Assembly (NCBI RefSeq): GCF_003634275.1
Contig: NZ_RBWY01000006.1
Location: 1 to 48,190 of the forward strand
DNA length: 48,190 bases
DNA from: Orbus hercynius
GTDB lineage: Bacteria; Pseudomonadota; Gammaproteobacteria; Enterobacterales; Orbaceae
Direction of reading: 5' to 3'
Each line of letters opens with the position of its first letter. Positions within the stretch are counted from its first letter, which is position 1. The notes under the pieces are model-generated. The model did not search any database. It saw nothing but the letters and a program-made list of their open reading frames with translations, and was not told the origin of the DNA. Position numbers and translations under genes: made by a program. Positions 10,866 through 18,961 of the stretch are shown piece after piece.

Positions 10866-10894
10866 TCACCAGCAGTGATTTTTAGCTGCTGTGA
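10866..10894 (-). promoter_or_regulatory. Hairpin between secM and secA
   Basis: The two arms, TCACCAGCAG (10866-10875) and CTGCTGTGA (10886-10894) on the plus strand, pair with a single bulge around a 10-base loop. It begins about 30 bases after the secM stop. In E. coli a secM-secA intergenic helix hides the secA Shine-Dalgarno sequence until a ribosome stalls at the end of secM. This hairpin is at the right place to be disturbed by a stalled ribosome, but it does not itself include the secA Shine-Dalgarno, so a sequestration role is inference. Confidence 0.45.
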
Positions 10895-10924
10895 TTCAGA
10901 ATCGATTAATTGATATGAGATCAA

Positions 10925-11266
10925 TTAAGCAAGAAAGGTCGGACCGGCTCGAATCCCATTATAGGGGGTTAAACGAATCACCGTTAATCGCTCAGTGTAC
11001 GTAGCGGCAAGGAAAGGAATCGCACGGCTCAGCTGCCGATGACAACTTGCCAGGCCAATCGGCTGAACTTGATTATCGCTCTGATATTCATGTAAGCTCA
11101 CCATCACCGAAGCAATGGTAATAATGCTCGCTGCTTGTTGTTGTGATGCGGGTAAAGTGCTTTGTGCAGATAAACTAAAGGCAGCCGCAATGACACCTAA
11201 TAACAAGTGCGGTAATGCTACACGAATGGTAAAATGCTGTTTAAATCTCTGCCAATAATGCATCAT
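10925..11266 (-). CDS. secM: Divergent SecM-type secretion monitor with GIRAGP arrest motif
   Basis: A short secreted-type protein (113 aa against 170 in E. coli) directly upstream of secA. The signal-sequence region PHLLLGVIAAAFSLSAQS resembles the E. coli SecM segment PHLLLGMVAAS. The C-terminus is GIRAGP (residues 104-109) followed by exactly four residues (TFLA), just as E. coli SecM ends GIRAGP plus four. The upstream part of the E. coli arrest motif is not conserved: the positions matching Phe150, Trp155 and Ile156 are Arg, Arg and Leu. SecM stalls the ribosome until its signal peptide is pulled by SecA, thereby raising secA translation. Function here is inferred from position, signal peptide and GIRAGP. 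No convincing Shine-Dalgarno is seen for the ATGATG start. Confidence 0.85.
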   Translation of the reverse strand: MMHYWQRFKQHFTIRVALPHLLLGVIAAAFSLSAQSTLPASQQQAASIITIASVMVSLHEYQSDNQVQPIGLASCHRQLSRAIPFLAATYTERLTVIRLTPYNGIRAGPTFLA

Positions 11267-11415
11267 AACGTCATAATATTTATTGTGTGATGTTAATCTA
11301 AGTAAGGATAATCGCTAAAATTGCTGCCTATATTAACGTATTTTTTTCTTTTTGGCATGTTTTCTTTTTGCCCATACAGCTAGAGCGGCGGTATCCAAGA
11401 CTGGACTCATGGCGA

Positions 11416-11441
11416 GTTAAGGTAAAATGCCAAACCTTAAC
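11416..11441. repeat. Inverted repeat in the secM-orn divergent gap
   Basis: A perfect 8-bp inverted repeat (GTTAAGGT at 11416-11423, ACCTTAAC at 11434-11441) with a 10-base loop, about 100 bases before orn. The flanking stretch (about 11375-11445) is more GC-rich than the rest of this 278-base gap. It may be an operator, a leader hairpin of orn or part of a small RNA; the sequence does not decide. Confidence 0.35.
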
Positions 11442-11544
11442 GAGATAACCAATCAAATTGTTAATTTTAGTGATTGATACTCAATATTAATCAGAAGGTA
11501 TGTTAAAATTGACGCAATAATGATGAAATGGATGAAGTAGACTT

Positions 11545-12102
11545 ATGACCGTAACTACAAAGCTTAGTAAAAATAATCTTATCTGGATCGATCTTGAAAT
11601 GACCGGCCTTGATCCAAATCGTGATCGCATTATTGAAATTGCGACCATTATCACCGATTCCAATCTTAATATTTTAGCAGAAGGGCCCGTTATTGCGGTA
11701 TTTCAGCCTGACAGCCAACTGGCCTTAATGGACGAGTGGAATGTCAACACTCACACGCGGACAGGCTTAATTGAGCGCGTCAAAAAAAGTACCATAACTG
11801 AGTCGCAAGCAGAGCAATTAACCCTTGATTTTATCTCACAATGGGTGCCAGAGAATAGTTCACCAATTTGTGGTAACACTATCGGTCAAGATCGGCGTTT
11901 TTTATTTAATCAGATGCCAAATCTTGAAAAATACTTTCACTATCGTTATCTCGATGTCAGTACAGTTAAAGAGTTAGCTCGGCGCTGGAAACCCGAGCTT
12001 TTGTCAGCACTAACCAAAAAAGGAACCCATCAAGCTCTTGATGACATTAAAGATTCGATCAATGAATTAGCTTACTATCGAGCGCACTTTTTTAAAGAAT
12101 AA
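11545..12102 (+). CDS. orn: Oligoribonuclease Orn
   Basis: A DEDDh-family 3'-5' exoribonuclease that degrades di- and short oligoribonucleotides, including pGpG from c-di-GMP turnover, to mononucleotides. It is 185 aa (E. coli 181). The acidic and histidine residues are visible in [10 protein letters not shown] (Asp, Glu), [10 protein letters not shown] (Asp) and [11 protein letters not shown] (His, Asp). The gene starts a plus-strand run with waaA, four bases after its stop, and hemH. The gap upstream is shared with the divergent secM. Confidence 0.95.
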   Translation: MTVTTKLSKNNLIWIDLEMTGLDPNRDRIIEIATIITDSNLNILAEGPVIAVFQPDSQLALMDEWNVNTHTRTGLIERVKKSTITESQAEQLTLDFISQWVPENSSPICGNTIGQDRRFLFNQMPNLEKYFHYRYLDVSTVKELARRWKPELLSALTKKGTHQALDDIKDSINELAYYRAHFFKE

Positions 12103-12106
12103 AACG

Positions 12107-13396
12107 ATGCAATATTTATATACCTGTTTGCTCTATCTTTTCCAACCATTAGTCTGGCTAAGATTATTATGGCGAAGTCGCAAAGCACCTGATTATCGTA
12201 AACGCTGGCTTGAACGATATGGATTTTGCCGAGGTAAAGTCAAACCACACGGTATCTTAGTGCATAGCGTGTCGGTTGGTGAGACCATTGCGGCAATTCC
12301 ACTTATTCGTCAATTACAACAGCATTACCCTGATTTACCCATCACCGTAACAACGATGACACCGACGGGTTCACAGCAGGTAAAAAAAGTCTTAGCCGAC
12401 AGCGTGAGTCATGTTTATTTACCCTATGATCTGCCGTGTGCGTTACGGCGTTTTTTAACGATTTTACAACCTAAAATCGTCATTATCATGGAAACCGAGC
12501 TATGGCCAAATCTGATTTGTGCCCTTAATAAACGGCATATTCCGTTAGTAATTGCCAATGCAAGGCTTTCACAGCGTTCAAGTAATCGTTATGCAAAACT
12601 AGGGCGAGCAATCAATAAGTTGATGTCTAACATTCCTCATATTGCCGCCCAAAATGCGCTTGATGGTGAACGATTTATTCAATTGGGTTTACCAAAATCA
12701 CACTTGACAGTGACCGGCAGTATTAAATTCGATATCGTGCTAAGTGAAGAGCTTAAACAAAAAATAATGCATTTAAAAACGACTTGGCAGCACAATAGAC
12801 CTGTTTGGATTGCAGCAAGCACCCACCAAGGCGAAGATGATATTATCCTGATGGCACATAAGCAGCTCACAAAAAGTTATCCAAATCTGCTGCTGATTTT
12901 AGTGCCCCGTCACCCAGAGCGCTTTATCACTGTTGAAAAACGCATTGCGGAGTATGGATTCAATTACCAACTTCGCAGTGATCATGCCATACCAAGTCTA
13001 ACCACCAGTGTGGTATTAGGTAATACAATGGGCGAATTGCTGCTACTTTATGGACTTGCCGATATAGCCTTTGTAGGCGGCAGTTTAGTTGATCGCGGTG
13101 GACATAATCCTTTAGAACCCGCTTTGCATCATCTGCCGGTCATCATGGGACCGTCTTATTTTAATTTCAATGTCATTTGCCAGCAACTCATTGCCGCCAA
13201 TGGCCTTTTAATTACACAACACACCAAAGAGAGTCTAGCGCAAAGCGTGAATGAATTACTTAAAAATAATCAATTAAAAAAGACAATGGGCAATAATGCC
13301 TATCAGGTATTACAACAAAATCAAGGCGCATTAGCACGATTAGTAAAGGTAATTGACAATCAATTATCAGACAAACAATCAAGGGACACTCAATAA
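12107..13396 (+). CDS. waaA: 3-deoxy-D-manno-octulosonic acid (Kdo) transferase WaaA
   Basis: An inner-membrane-associated glycosyltransferase that adds Kdo residues from CMP-Kdo to lipid IVA in the inner core of lipopolysaccharide. It is 429 aa (E. coli 425). Typical segments are VHSVSVGETIAAIPLI near the N-terminus (residues 48-63), METELWPNLI (about 127-136) and the C-terminal GGSLVDRGGHNPLEPA donor-binding stretch. An N-terminal hydrophobic segment fits membrane anchoring. It starts 4 bases after orn and its stop codon overlaps the hemH start by one base, so the three genes are probably translated from one mRNA. Confidence 0.95.
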   Translation: MQYLYTCLLYLFQPLVWLRLLWRSRKAPDYRKRWLERYGFCRGKVKPHGILVHSVSVGETIAAIPLIRQLQQHYPDLPITVTTMTPTGSQQVKKVLADSVSHVYLPYDLPCALRRFLTILQPKIVIIMETELWPNLICALNKRHIPLVIANARLSQRSSNRYAKLGRAINKLMSNIPHIAAQNALDGERFIQLGLPKSHLTVTGSIKFDIVLSEELKQKIMHLKTTWQHNRPVWIAASTHQGEDDIILMAHKQLTKSYPNLLLILVPRHPERFITVEKRIAEYGFNYQLRSDHAIPSLTTSVVLGNTMGELLLLYGLADIAFVGGSLVDRGGHNPLEPALHHLPVIMGPSYFNFNVICQQLIAANGLLITQHTKESLAQSVNELLKNNQLKKTMGNNAYQVLQQNQGALARLVKVIDNQLSDKQSRDTQ

Positions 13397-14367
13397 TGGC
13401 ACAAAAACACGGTGTATTAATTGTTAACTTGGGCACACCAAGTGAAGCAACGCCCGCAGCAATTAAACACTATTTAGGCGAATTTTTACGTGATCGCCAA
13501 GTCGTCGATCTGCCGCCATTATTATGGCTGCCAATTTTATACGGGATTGTGATCCCTAAGCGCTTAAAGTATATCACAGAGCATTATCAAGCAATTTGGT
13601 TAAATAACCAATCGCCGCTGCTTTTTTATTGTGAGCAACTATGGCATAAAATGCAAGTCCGCTACCCCGATCTGCCCTGCGAACTTGCGATGACTTACGG
13701 TGAGCCAAGTCTATTATCGGCATTAGAGCGGTTAAAAAACTGTGACACTATTCATGTTATTAGTCTGTATCCACAGTATTCAACCACAACAACACTAGCG
13801 GCGAGCAAAAAAATTAATCAGCTAGTCTCGAATTGGCCACAGCCGCCAATATTTAATTACCTCTATGATTACGCCGATAACCCACACTATATTGATGCTT
13901 TAGTGTATCATATCGATCAACATCTCTGCCTAAATCAGCCCGATATTCTGCTGTTATCTTATCATGGTATCCCAATGAGTTATGTCAAAAAACGCCCTGA
14001 TGAATATGTCACACGCTGCGAATTAACAACACACTTAATCAAACAAAAAATTACCCGCTATTATCCACAGCTTGAAGTCATGATGACTTTCCAATCTCGT
14101 TTTGGAAAAGGAAAATGGACAGAGCCAAATACGAGTGATGTCTTATTTGAACTGGCAAAAAAAGAACGATCGGTTACCGTCATTTGTCCTGGATTTGCAG
14201 TGGATTGTATCGAAACGCTACACGAAATCGATATTGAAAACCGTGAGCTATTTATTAATGCCGGTGGTAAATCGTTTAATTATATTCCGGCCCTCAATGA
14301 TAATCCACTACAATGCGAGCTATTAGCCGCATTAATCAATGAATCATTACCAAAACAACCCAACTAA
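13396..14367 (+). CDS. hemH: Ferrochelatase HemH
   Basis: Inserts Fe2+ into protoporphyrin IX to make protoheme, the last step of heme synthesis. It is 323 aa (E. coli 320). The N-terminal GVLIVNLGTP, the catalytic His in LLSYHGIPMSYVKK and the Glu in CIETLHEIDIENRE are the usual landmarks. It overlaps waaA by one base (TAATG), suggesting translational coupling. Its last codons overlap the last codons of the convergent lemA, and a hairpin covers both stops. HemG, which supplies its substrate, is encoded at 198-734. Confidence 0.95.
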   Translation: MAQKHGVLIVNLGTPSEATPAAIKHYLGEFLRDRQVVDLPPLLWLPILYGIVIPKRLKYITEHYQAIWLNNQSPLLFYCEQLWHKMQVRYPDLPCELAMTYGEPSLLSALERLKNCDTIHVISLYPQYSTTTTLAASKKINQLVSNWPQPPIFNYLYDYADNPHYIDALVYHIDQHLCLNQPDILLLSYHGIPMSYVKKRPDEYVTRCELTTHLIKQKITRYYPQLEVMMTFQSRFGKGKWTEPNTSDVLFELAKKERSVTVICPGFAVDCIETLHEIDIENRELFINAGGKSFNYIPALNDNPLQCELLAALINESLPKQPN

Positions 14368-14377
14368 AAGTTGGGTT
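14357..14377. terminator. Hairpin spanning the convergent hemH and lemA stop codons
   Basis: A perfect 8-bp stem (AACCCAAC at 14357-14364, GTTGGGTT at 14370-14377) with loop TAAAA. The two stop codons overlap inside it, and each arm encodes the final Pro-Asn of hemH or the near-final Pro-Asn of lemA. On the minus strand the 3' arm is followed by a T-rich stretch (GTTTTGG), so it is a plausible intrinsic terminator for lemA. On the plus strand the T run is only three bases. Confidence 0.6.
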
Positions 14378-14933
14378 TATAGTCAAAACCACTTTCTGCT
14401 TTTGTATCAGAAAAAACATCTAAACGGTGCTTTTGAGTTATCATTTGATTCACCACTGAAGCGGGGAATACTTCAATACCCGTATTAAAATCAGCCACAT
14501 TAGCATTAAAAATACGAACAGCAGCGGCAATATTGTCCTGCTGTTCAGTTATTTCTTTCATCAAGTTGCTATATAAGTTCGATGCTTTTAAGTCGGGATA
14601 ATTTTCAGACACCGCATAGAGATTATTAATCAAACTACGCGTTTTTGTTTGCGAGTCTTTTAACTGAGTCGAATCGGTTTTGTCAGCGGATAACGCACTC
14701 AAAGAGGCCCTTAGCTCGGTAATACTAGTTAATACCGATGACTCATGAATCCGATATTGCTCAACCATTTTCTCAAGCTCGGGCAGAATCTTATTTTTTT
14801 GTCTTTCTTGTGCAATCACATCAGCCCATGCTCGCATAGTATTGTTATAACGTGTGATTATTTTATTGTGAATGGCAATGAGCATTAACGCCAATAATAC
14901 AATTACCACCAAAATACCGACTATCAATTCCAT
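14364..14933 (-). CDS. LemA family protein
   Basis: A 189-aa LemA-family protein: one N-terminal transmembrane helix (residues 3-23, VGILVVIVLLALMLIAIHN) followed by a long helical domain. The segment YNNTMRAWADVIAQERQ is a variant of the usual YNxLVxxRxxVxxAWSQIDVQL signature. The conserved NLYAVSENYPDLKASNLYSNLMKEI is clear, as are the ending segments with YN-to-F patterns. The molecular function of LemA proteins is not settled. It starts at a TAATG overlap with the stop of the upstream DUF3137 gene, so the two are translationally coupled. It ends tail to tail with hemH, overlapping by four bases. Confidence 0.85.
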   Translation of the reverse strand: MELIVGILVVIVLLALMLIAIHNKIITRYNNTMRAWADVIAQERQKNKILPELEKMVEQYRIHESSVLTSITELRASLSALSADKTDSTQLKDSQTKTRSLINNLYAVSENYPDLKASNLYSNLMKEITEQQDNIAAAVRIFNANVADFNTGIEVFPASVVNQMITQKHRLDVFSDTKAESGFDYKPNF

Positions 14934-15967
14934 TATTCCTTATCCTCTTCGTTGATGACACTAAAATTATTATCTGAATACTTCATTAAACACTCAATGT
15001 GCTCTAAGACTATATTCAACCGTGGTAACGTTATCGGTTGCTTTAATTCGGTTATAAAGCGCTCGGGTTGCTCTAAGCTGTGCTTGAGCGTATGATTAAG
15101 TGTGTTGTTATCACTAAACGATACACATAATTCATGCTGCGGATTAAATTGAAAAAAAATGTCAGAAAATAGCGGATGAATAGCTTCAAAAGCCTTAACA
15201 ATAGCGGGTTTTAAAAATTTAGCCGCCGCTAACTCCGAATGACCATAAACCCCATAAAGATGGTTAAACTGGTTTGATGCCGGTCGATAAATACCACGTT
15301 TAAAAAACAAACCGGGTTTCCCTAAGGCTAGATCGGCAACGTAGGGAAAGTCTAGGAAAACACCATAGCGATAATAGTGGGTATATTTTGTTTCAGATAC
15401 CGTACGTCCATTACTATCTTTACTACTCTCTTCTCTTCTTTCTACGTAATGGAATCGATAATAATAGTAATCAAACTGATGTTCGACTCCCTGATAAGTG
15501 CCTTTATAAAGTTTTTGTAATTCTTGCGTATCATTACCACGATTAAAATCGACGAAACGCTGCTGTAAATCACGTGTCATCTGATAAGGCTCGAATTCCA
15601 CTTCGACTAATTGGTTATCATATAATGCTTTTCTTAAACAAATGCGTTTAGAGAGTTGACGAAAGGTTTGATTATGTTTAGATAGCCGGCTCAGGGCAAA
15701 AGCGAGTATCGCAATATGCATGATTAACAATAATTTAAACCAGCCCAAATTCTGACCAAAGATAAAGAGCAAAATACCACTGATCAAGACTAAGGTAATA
15801 ATGGCAATAACCAGCTGATTATTATACTTTATCGGTTTTCCAAAAGCGTTTGCTTTTTCAACAAGAACGTAGAGATCATTTGACGTTCTAGCGGTCTCTA
15901 AATCGGCATTTAGCTGTTTATAAAGTGAGTCAAGCAGCTGATTATGTTTAATAATTGAAGAAAACAT
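14933..15967 (-). CDS. DUF3137-type membrane protein paired with LemA
   Basis: A 344-aa protein with two closely spaced transmembrane helices near the N-terminus (about residues 52-71 and 75-95, QLVIAIITLVLISGILLFIF and WFKLLLIMHIAILAFALSRL) and a large soluble C-terminal part. The layout, the N-terminal helical stretch before the helices and the pairing with lemA fit the DUF3137 family, which commonly neighbours lemA. A repeated Tyr-rich segment (about 158-195) ends in GVFLDFPYVADL. The function is unknown; an envelope role with LemA is inference. An AAGGA ribosome-binding site for lemA lies within its last codons. Confidence 0.7.
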   Translation of the reverse strand: MFSSIIKHNQLLDSLYKQLNADLETARTSNDLYVLVEKANAFGKPIKYNNQLVIAIITLVLISGILLFIFGQNLGWFKLLLIMHIAILAFALSRLSKHNQTFRQLSKRICLRKALYDNQLVEVEFEPYQMTRDLQQRFVDFNRGNDTQELQKLYKGTYQGVEHQFDYYYYRFHYVERREESSKDSNGRTVSETKYTHYYRYGVFLDFPYVADLALGKPGLFFKRGIYRPASNQFNHLYGVYGHSELAAAKFLKPAIVKAFEAIHPLFSDIFFQFNPQHELCVSFSDNNTLNHTLKHSLEQPERFITELKQPITLPRLNIVLEHIECLMKYSDNNFSVINEEDKE

Positions 15968-16221
15968 CGTATTTGTCTTATTGATATAGGTTATAATTTA
16001 CAAATAATCGTTTTAATTTATACAATGTATCATAAAACAATATAATCAAACACATAAAAAACAGTACATTGGCCAAATCCCGCCTAATTACACAATGATA
16101 ACTAAATCAACACATCTTCTCACCCAACGGCAGTAAGCTGATGATTGATGCCTGTCAGCCAATAAAAACAATTGCAACAAGCTAGCTTTATAATATCAAG
16201 ATATCTTAATGAGGGCACTGA

Positions 16222-17382
16222 TCATGCCTTAAGCTCCCGTTTAACAATTTCAACAAAATAAGCGGCACCTGTAGTTAAGATCTCATCATTAAAATTGTAC
16301 AGAGGATGGTGCAAATTAGCGCCTTCCCCCGCACCAAGCCAAATGTAAGCGCCTGGCTTAACTTGCAGCATAAAAGAAAAGTCCTCAGAGCCCATTGATG
16401 GCTGGGCATCAATATGAACGTGCTCGTGGCCAACAATCGCACTTGCGGCCTGCGCAGCTAGTTCAGTCTTATCGGGATGATTAACGGTCGCGGGATAACG
16501 CCTTTGATAATCTATCTCAGCCGTTACAGCAAAAGTTTTGGCAATACCTTGCGCAATCTCGGTAATTCGTTTTTCCGCCAAATCTTGCACATCTTTTGCA
16601 AAGGATCTGACCGTACCGCGAATCACCGCCTCTTGTGGCAGCACATTCCAAGTATCCCCACTATGAATTTGCGTGACGCTCACCACTAACGAATCTAATG
16701 GATTAATATTCCGGCTCGTAATCGTTTGCAGCGCATTAACCACTTGTGTTGCCGTCACAATCGTATCATGACCAAGATGGGGCGCCGCCGCGTGCGCACC
16801 TTTACCTATTAGCTTGATTTCAAAAACATCATAGGCGGCCATCAAAGGGCCTTTACAAATAAAAAACTCACCTAAAGTCTTGTTTGGCTGATTATGCATA
16901 CCATATACCGCCTCGATAGGAAAGCGATCGAATAAGCCATTTTCAACCATCACCCGGCCGCCACCTTCATTTTCTTCCGCTGGCTGAAATATCGCAACCA
17001 CCGTGCCAGCAAAATCCCGATGCTGCGCTAAATATTTGACCGCGCCAAGTAACATCGCCGTATGACCATCATGGCCGCAAGCATGCATTTTGCCGTTAAT
17101 GCTTGAACAGTAATCGACGCGATTTTGTTCAGTCACATCAAGTGCATCAATATCGGCTCGCAGTCCAACCCATTTACCGGGTTTATTACCATGAATAATG
17201 GCCACAACACCGGTTGGTGCAAATTCGGTATACCATTCATCAATGCCGAACGATTGTAATATCTTAATAATAAATTGTGTCGTTTGCCGCTCTTCAAAAG
17301 CCGTTTCAGGATAACGATGAATATGATGGCGCCACGCAATCATTTGATCTTTTAAGACTGCTATCTCTCGATGAATCATCAT
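16222..17382 (-). CDS. M20 family amidohydrolase (hippurate hydrolase/aminoacylase-like)
   Basis: A zinc-dependent amidohydrolase of the M20D group that cleaves N-acyl amino acids or related amides; the natural substrate cannot be read from the sequence. Metal-binding residues are visible in MHACGHDGHTAML, PAEENEGGGRVM (the Glu-Glu pair) and SMGSEDFSFML. HPLYNFNDEIL near the C-terminus is also typical. I choose the ATG at 17382 because GAGGTAA lies four bases upstream, giving 386 aa; an upstream ATG at 17427 would add 15 unconserved residues. It is a single-gene unit. I see no clear terminator in the 254 bases beyond it. Confidence 0.88.
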   Translation of the reverse strand: MMIHREIAVLKDQMIAWRHHIHRYPETAFEERQTTQFIIKILQSFGIDEWYTEFAPTGVVAIIHGNKPGKWVGLRADIDALDVTEQNRVDYCSSINGKMHACGHDGHTAMLLGAVKYLAQHRDFAGTVVAIFQPAEENEGGGRVMVENGLFDRFPIEAVYGMHNQPNKTLGEFFICKGPLMAAYDVFEIKLIGKGAHAAAPHLGHDTIVTATQVVNALQTITSRNINPLDSLVVSVTQIHSGDTWNVLPQEAVIRGTVRSFAKDVQDLAEKRITEIAQGIAKTFAVTAEIDYQRRYPATVNHPDKTELAAQAASAIVGHEHVHIDAQPSMGSEDFSFMLQVKPGAYIWLGAGEGANLHHPLYNFNDEILTTGAAYFVEIVKRELKA

Positions 17383-17801
17383 TATATTACCTCGGTATAT
17401 GTGAATAATATGACCGTGATGTGTCATTATTCATGGTTTGCAAACTTAACATCATCATACGCGATAACATAGTAAACAGGTTAATACTTTATCATTAGCA
17501 TCAACGCATAATTCACTAAATTTAGGGCTAATTTATCGATGCCAGCGAAGATAACGTTAAGCAAAATAGATACTGACTATAAGATAAGCTAAGTGACAAA
17601 TAGAAATGATAAATTTGAATATATTTATAACTTTTTGACATATTAAAACAGAGAAATTTAATTGCTTTGATGATTATAAATAATTTTTTAATTAAATTTG
17701 GTTAAAATGAGGCATAGCTCAAACTCGTTAACGTAAATTTCCGATAACATAACAGTAATCGGTTTTAATTTTATAAATTTTAAATTGACTAGGAGAGAGA
17801 T
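17383..17801. promoter_or_regulatory. Divergent intergenic region with a candidate adhP promoter
   Basis: A 419-base AT-rich gap between the M20 hydrolase and adhP. A good sigma-70-like promoter faces adhP: TTGACA at 17635-17640, a 16-base spacer and TTTAAT at 17657-17662. That would give a leader of about 130 bases before the ATG at 17802. I see no small ORF, RNA gene or clear palindrome in the remainder. Confidence 0.45.
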
Positions 17802-18836
17802 ATGAAGGCAGCAGTTATTCGGCAAGATTGTAATGGACAAGTCGAACTCAAAGATGTTCCTATTAGGGCATTAACCGCAGGAGAGGCCTTAGTTGAAGTT
17901 GAATATTGTGGGCTATGTCATACCGACTTACATGTTGCCTCTGGCGACTTTGGCAAAAAACCCGGCCGGGTGATTGGTCATGAAGGCGTGGGCATTGTCA
18001 CCAAAATCGCTCCGGATGTGACGAGCCTTAAAATTGGTGACCGGGTCAGTATTGCCTGGTTTCATGCCGGTTGTGGCGTGTGTGAATTTTGTATTTCGGG
18101 CCACGAAACCTTTTGTCGTAGCGCACTCAACTCCGGTTACAGTGTTGATGGCGGCATGGCTGAGCAGTGCATTGTTAAAGCCGATTACGCCGTAAAAGTG
18201 CCTGATGGACTTGATCCGGCTCAAGCAACCAGTGTGACATGTGCTGGAGTGACCACTTACAAAGGCATTAAAGTCGCGGGCACCAAGCCGGGGCAATGGC
18301 TCGCCGTCTTTGGTATCGGTGGGCTTGGTACACTGGCCGTTGAATATGGTAAAAACGTCTTTAATAATAAAGTAGTTGCCATTAGCAATAGCGATAGTCA
18401 GCTTGAATTATGCAAACAACTGGGCGCAGATTTACTCGTCAACCCGAAAAAAATCGATGATGTCGGTGCCTACATTAAAGCGCATACCGATGGCGGCGTA
18501 CATGGTGCGGTGGTCACCTCGGTCACTAAAGTCGGATTTAATCAAGCGATTGATTCGGTGAGGCCATTAGGCCGCGTGGTGGCACTTGGCCTACCCTCAG
18601 AAACCATGGATTTAAGTATTCCTAAAACCGTATTAGATGGCATTCAAGTATTGGGATCACTCGTTGGTACGCGTGAAGATTTAGCCGAAGCGTTTCGTTT
18701 TAGCGCGGAAGGCAAAGTGGTCCCTATCGTTGAAACCCGCCCTTTTGAAGATATTAATGAGATGATTGACGAAATGCGCGCCGGCAAAATCCGTGGGCGT
18801 ATGGTGGTCGATATGAAAATGAAGAAAAAATCATAA
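17802..18836 (+). CDS. adhP: Zinc-dependent alcohol dehydrogenase AdhP
   Basis: A medium-chain, zinc- and NAD-dependent dehydrogenase that interconverts ethanol-type alcohols and aldehydes, 344 aa (E. coli AdhP 336). Catalytic zinc ligands are in CGLCHTDLHV (Cys) and GHEGVG (His). Structural zinc cysteines are in GCGVCEFC and ETFCRS. The Rossmann motif is GIGGLGTLAVEYGKN, followed by VVAISNSDSQLEL. The C-terminus GKIRGRMVVDM matches the family. An AGGAGAGAG ribosome-binding site precedes the ATG. It is transcribed alone, with a hairpin (18853-18872) after the stop. The left repeat of the proposed island begins 39 bases downstream. Confidence 0.95.
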   Translation: MKAAVIRQDCNGQVELKDVPIRALTAGEALVEVEYCGLCHTDLHVASGDFGKKPGRVIGHEGVGIVTKIAPDVTSLKIGDRVSIAWFHAGCGVCEFCISGHETFCRSALNSGYSVDGGMAEQCIVKADYAVKVPDGLDPAQATSVTCAGVTTYKGIKVAGTKPGQWLAVFGIGGLGTLAVEYGKNVFNNKVVAISNSDSQLELCKQLGADLLVNPKKIDDVGAYIKAHTDGGVHGAVVTSVTKVGFNQAIDSVRPLGRVVALGLPSETMDLSIPKTVLDGIQVLGSLVGTREDLAEAFRFSAEGKVVPIVETRPFEDINEMIDEMRAGKIRGRMVVDMKMKKKS

Positions 18837-18852
18837 TATCGGATTGATGAAC

Positions 18853-18872
18853 GGAGCACGACTGAGTGCTCC
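18853..18872 (+). terminator. Hairpin downstream of adhP
   Basis: A perfect 7-bp stem, GGAGCAC (18853-18859) and GTGCTCC (18866-18872), with a 6-base loop, 17 bases after the adhP stop. It is followed by TATATTG rather than a clean T run, so termination strength is uncertain. Confidence 0.5.
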
Positions 18873-18874
18873 TA

Positions 18875-18903
18875 TATTGATAAACTTTAGGCGTAAAAAA
18901 ACC
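18875..18903. repeat. Left direct repeat of the proposed tRNA-Pro island
   Basis: A 29-base segment matching 22361-22389 at 27 of 29 positions by eye, sharing the core TGATAAACTTTAG and then CGTAAAAAAACC. The matching copy covers the T-tract side of the tRNA-Pro terminator. Direct repeats at the two ends of a block of foreign-looking genes, one next to a tRNA gene, are what an att pair from integrase-mediated insertion looks like. Confidence 0.55.
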
Positions 18904-18909
18904 AAACAT

Positions 18910-18941
18910 TTACTTAATTAAAATCTTATTTAATTAAGTAA
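18910..18941 (-). terminator. AT-rich 13-bp inverted repeat at the island edge
   Basis: A perfect 13-bp inverted repeat (18910-18922 and 18929-18941, core TACTTAATTAAA) with a 6-base loop. It lies 20 bases downstream of the first XRE gene and 7 bases inside the left direct repeat. It may end transcription of the XRE gene before adhP, although the stem is nearly all A:T. A protein-binding site is the alternative. Confidence 0.45.
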
Positions 18942-18961
18942 TAGACTCATTATCAGCGATT

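Noticed and set aside
17928-18296. 122-aa minus-strand ORF opposite adhP
   Set aside because: It is fully antisense to a strongly conserved gene; its composition is explained by adhP codon use.
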